Part shown: piece by piece, positions 8,649 to 10,024 of the stretch
How positions within the stretch are numbered: position 1 is the first letter of the stretch
Layout of the letters: the number at the start of each line of letters is the position of its first letter
DNA from: an uncultured Collinsella sp.
Lineage (GTDB): Bacteria; Actinomycetota; Coriobacteriia; Coriobacteriales; Coriobacteriaceae
NCBI GenBank assembly: GCA_937934355.1
Contig: CALGZY010000051.1
Span: 1 to 10,024, forward strand
DNA length: 10,024 nt
Direction of reading: 5' to 3'
The notes under the pieces: generated by a model
Databases searched by the model: none
Seen by the model: the letters and a program-made list of their open reading frames with translations, nothing else
What the model was told of the DNA's origin: nothing
Made by a program: the position numbers and the translations under genes

Positions 8649-9452
8649 CTACTCCTCCTCCGCGACCTCCTCTGCCTCGGAGACATACACGGCGGTAAGG
8701 ACCGTGAAGACGTAAGCCTGGATGGCGCCGACCACAAGCTCGATCGCATAGATCAGGATGAGGATGGCAAGCCAGGCCAGCGAAGGCAGGGCGCCGACGG
8801 CGTGGGCCGCGGAAACCTGCTGAAGCAGCGGCTGCATGAACATGCTCGCCATGATGGCGAACGAGCCCATGACCACGTGTCCTGCGAACATGTTGCAGAA
8901 CAGACGGACGGCGAGCGTGATGAGGCGCAGGAAGGTCGAGAAGAGCTCGACGACCCACACGAGCACGTTCATCGGGAAGCTCACGCCCTGCGGGGCGAGG
9001 CTCTTGATGTAGCCGATCACGCCGTGAGCCTTGCATCCGTAGTAGATGAAGTACACGAAGGCGAAGATGGCGAGCGCGGCGGTGGAGCCGATTGCGCCGG
9101 TGCCGGGCTTCATTCCCGGGATCAGGCCGATCATGTTATTGATCAGGATGAACAGGAAAAGCGAGCACAGGAACGGGAAGTGCTTCTTCCAGTTCTCACC
9201 CACGACGCCCTTGCCGATATCGTTCTCGACGTACTCGATGATGTACTCGAAACCGTTGACGAAGAAGCCCTTGGGAACCAGGGTCTGCTTCTTCTTGAAC
9301 ACGGCCAGGACGATCAGGAGCACGATCGTGGAGACGATCAGCCAAAACGAGTACTGCGTGATGCCGCAGCTCAGATCGCCCACGACAGGGGTGGAGCTGA
9401 ACTCGCTGACCAGATGATTAATCTCATCAGGCAGCTTTTCAAAAATTTCCAC
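8649..9452 (-). CDS. atpB: F1Fo ATP synthase subunit a
   Basis: Subunit a holds the two half-channels through which ions enter and leave the c ring. The 267-residue product has several hydrophobic helices (about 33-52, 92-112, 121-139, 160-182, 186-207, 222-258). The signature AVRLFCNMFAGH (181-192) carries the essential arginine at 183. NNMIGLIPG (105-113) and IQAYVFTVLTAVY (244-256, with the conserved Gln245) are further family landmarks. The product ends in an acidic Glu-rich tail. The start is a GTG 3 bases after the upstream stop; the AAAGG Shine-Dalgarno touches that stop codon, implying translational coupling to the AtpI-like gene. Confidence 0.98.
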   Translation of the reverse strand: MEIFEKLPDEINHLVSEFSSTPVVGDLSCGITQYSFWLIVSTIVLLIVLAVFKKKQTLVPKGFFVNGFEYIIEYVENDIGKGVVGENWKKHFPFLCSLFLFILINNMIGLIPGMKPGTGAIGSTAALAIFAFVYFIYYGCKAHGVIGYIKSLAPQGVSFPMNVLVWVVELFSTFLRLITLAVRLFCNMFAGHVVMGSFAIMASMFMQPLLQQVSAAHAVGALPSLAWLAILILIYAIELVVGAIQAYVFTVLTAVYVSEAEEVAEEE

Positions 9453-9455
9453 GAC

Positions 9456-9767
9456 TTACCTTTCGACCTCATGAGGATCTCGCAGCGCCTTGGCGACACG
9501 AACTGTGCAGGCGGCCATAAAGGCCACAAAGCCGATCGCCTCGCCCAGGAGGAACATGCGAAATGCCTCTCCGAACAACACAAACACAACCAAGGTAAAG
9601 ACGAGCAGGGCGATCGCCGAGACCGCCAGACTCACCATACCCTTGAGCATGTCCGCATTCTGCTTATCGTCAAGAACCGGCTTGAGCGTAAAGACAAAGG
9701 GAAGAAAGGCGACCGCGCCCGCGATGGCGCCTGCAACGATAGCGAGCAGATCGGCTATCTGAAACAT
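9456..9767 (-). CDS. AtpI-like small membrane protein heading the atp operon
   Basis: A 103-residue hydrophobic protein in the position usually held by atpI/uncI, whose products have been proposed to assist c-ring assembly or ion transport. Three membrane segments can be seen (about 5-27, 44-66 and 71-92), with a charged loop KPVLDDKQNADMLKG between the first two and a short charged C-terminus. There is no diagnostic motif, so the family call rests on position, size and topology. I prefer the ATG at 9767, with GAGGA 5-6 bases upstream, over the GTG at 9779, whose purine-rich GGA is only 2-3 bases away. It lies 3 bases upstream of atpB. Confidence 0.75.
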   Translation of the reverse strand: MFQIADLLAIVAGAIAGAVAFLPFVFTLKPVLDDKQNADMLKGMVSLAVSAIALLVFTLVVFVLFGEAFRMFLLGEAIGFVAFMAACTVRVAKALRDPHEVER

Positions 9768-9829
9768 TGGCGTCCTCACTTTCCTTTTTTAACGCCTCAC
9801 AGAACAGTTCCCGCCAAACATTGGTGACT

Positions 9830-9857
9830 ATTGTACGAGCCAATCGTTAAAGTACAA
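9830..9857 (-). promoter_or_regulatory. Candidate promoter of the atp operon
   Basis: On the minus strand a TACAAT -10 box (complement of 9830-9835, one mismatch from TATAAT) lies 16 bases after a weak TTGTAC -35 box (complement of 9852-9857). Transcription would start near 9823 and give a leader of about 55 bases before the AtpI-like ATG. The weak -35 suggests an activator or a non-optimal promoter. Confidence 0.45.
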
Positions 9858-9874
9858 CCGAAAAAGCATCGGTT
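9856..9874. repeat. Inverted repeat overlapping the candidate -35 box
   Basis: aaccga (9856-9861) and tcggtt (9869-9874) are perfect inverse complements separated by 7 bases. The element overlaps the edge of the candidate -35 box, so it could be an operator. A 6-bp arm is short enough to occur by chance. Confidence 0.4.
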
Positions 9875-9928
9875 AATACGCACCTGTTCGTTTTCTTAAG
9901 ACCTTCTTTATGCCGCAGGTACGGTAAT

Positions 9929-9960
9929 ACGTTTTTCTCGAACCCTGCAGGGCAAAACGT
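9929..9960. repeat. Nested inverted repeat upstream of the atp promoter
   Basis: Outer arms acgtttt (9929-9935) and aaaacgt (9954-9960) enclose a perfect 10-bp palindrome ccctgcaggg (9943-9952). The outer arms are unequally spaced from the centre (7 bases on one side, 1 on the other). It may bind a dimeric regulator or be the remnant of an upstream terminator; there is no clear T run. Confidence 0.4.
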
Positions 9961-10024
9961 CCATTAACTAAGGCTCTGTTAGACCAGGATTGACATTCCG
10001 CCCCGTCATCTTCTTGCGATTGCA

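Larger units (their letters stand above)
9768..10024 (-). other. Upstream region of the atp operon, no gene seen
   Basis: About 257 bases with no supportable coding region on either strand. It is more A/T-rich than the genes and contains the candidate promoter (9830-9857), an inverted repeat next to its -35 box (9856-9874), two near-identical CGGTTAATACG/CGGTAATACG motifs (9870-9880 and 9922-9931), and a nested palindrome (9929-9960). The concentration of symmetry elements is what one expects of an operon control region. Confidence 0.6.

Noticed and set aside
8802..9827. 341-codon open frame on the plus strand opposite atpB and the AtpI-like gene
   Set aside because: Its composition is rich in His, Asp and Glu, as expected from the complement of membrane-protein codons, and it covers the upstream control region. 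No domain is recognisable.
9990..10024. Perfect TTGACA box on the plus strand at 9990-9995 as a divergent promoter
   Set aside because: No -10-like hexamer occurs 16-18 bases downstream before the window ends, so a promoter cannot be supported.

Overview
This window is a minus-strand block of core housekeeping genes: a complete F1Fo ATP synthase operon, followed by murA and a LytR-CpsA-Psr (LCP) family cell-wall gene. High G+C content, frequent GTG/TTG starts, the atp-murA neighbourhood typical of Gram-positive lineages, and the LCP protein all suggest a high-GC Gram-positive. The protein style (b subunit with an N-terminal signal-like segment, alpha subunit with an insert before its Walker B region) is what I would expect of Coriobacteriia such as Collinsella. 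That taxonomic placement is inference from the sequence, not a database match.

Layout, read in the direction of transcription from the right end of the window. Positions 10024-9780 are a gene-free upstream region with a plausible promoter and several inverted and direct repeats. Then follow an AtpI-like membrane protein (9767-9456), atpB/a (9452-8649), a 124-base structured gap, atpE/c (8524-8330), atpF/b (8314-7712), atpH/delta (7722-7246), atpA/alpha (7246-5648), atpG/gamma (5642-4734), atpD/beta (4734-3280) and atpC/epsilon (3276-2884). Apart from the a-c gap the genes overlap or lie within 15 bases of each other. A very strong intrinsic terminator (2847-2809) follows atpC and ends only about 14 bases before the TTG start of murA (2795-1512). 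The LCP gene (1499-264) starts 12 bases after murA. Its 3' end is followed by a 12-bp hairpin and then a terminator hairpin set inside a larger imperfect inverted repeat (about 113-235).

The atp genes together encode every subunit of a bacterial F1Fo ATP synthase (a, b, c, alpha, beta, gamma, delta, epsilon), with all key catalytic and ion-translocating residues present. MurA makes the first committed intermediate of peptidoglycan synthesis. LCP proteins attach anionic polymers or glycans to peptidoglycan or its precursors at the outer membrane face. The two downstream genes therefore form a small cell-envelope unit behind the energy operon.

I found no mobile element, CRISPR array, RNA gene or novel multi-gene system. 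The points worth a second look are regulatory and structural: the terminator directly abutting the murA ribosome-binding site, the structured atpB-atpE gap with a near-perfect Shine-Dalgarno for subunit c, the signal-like segment on subunit b, the insert in subunit alpha, the repeat cluster upstream of the operon, and the compound inverted repeat at the left end.
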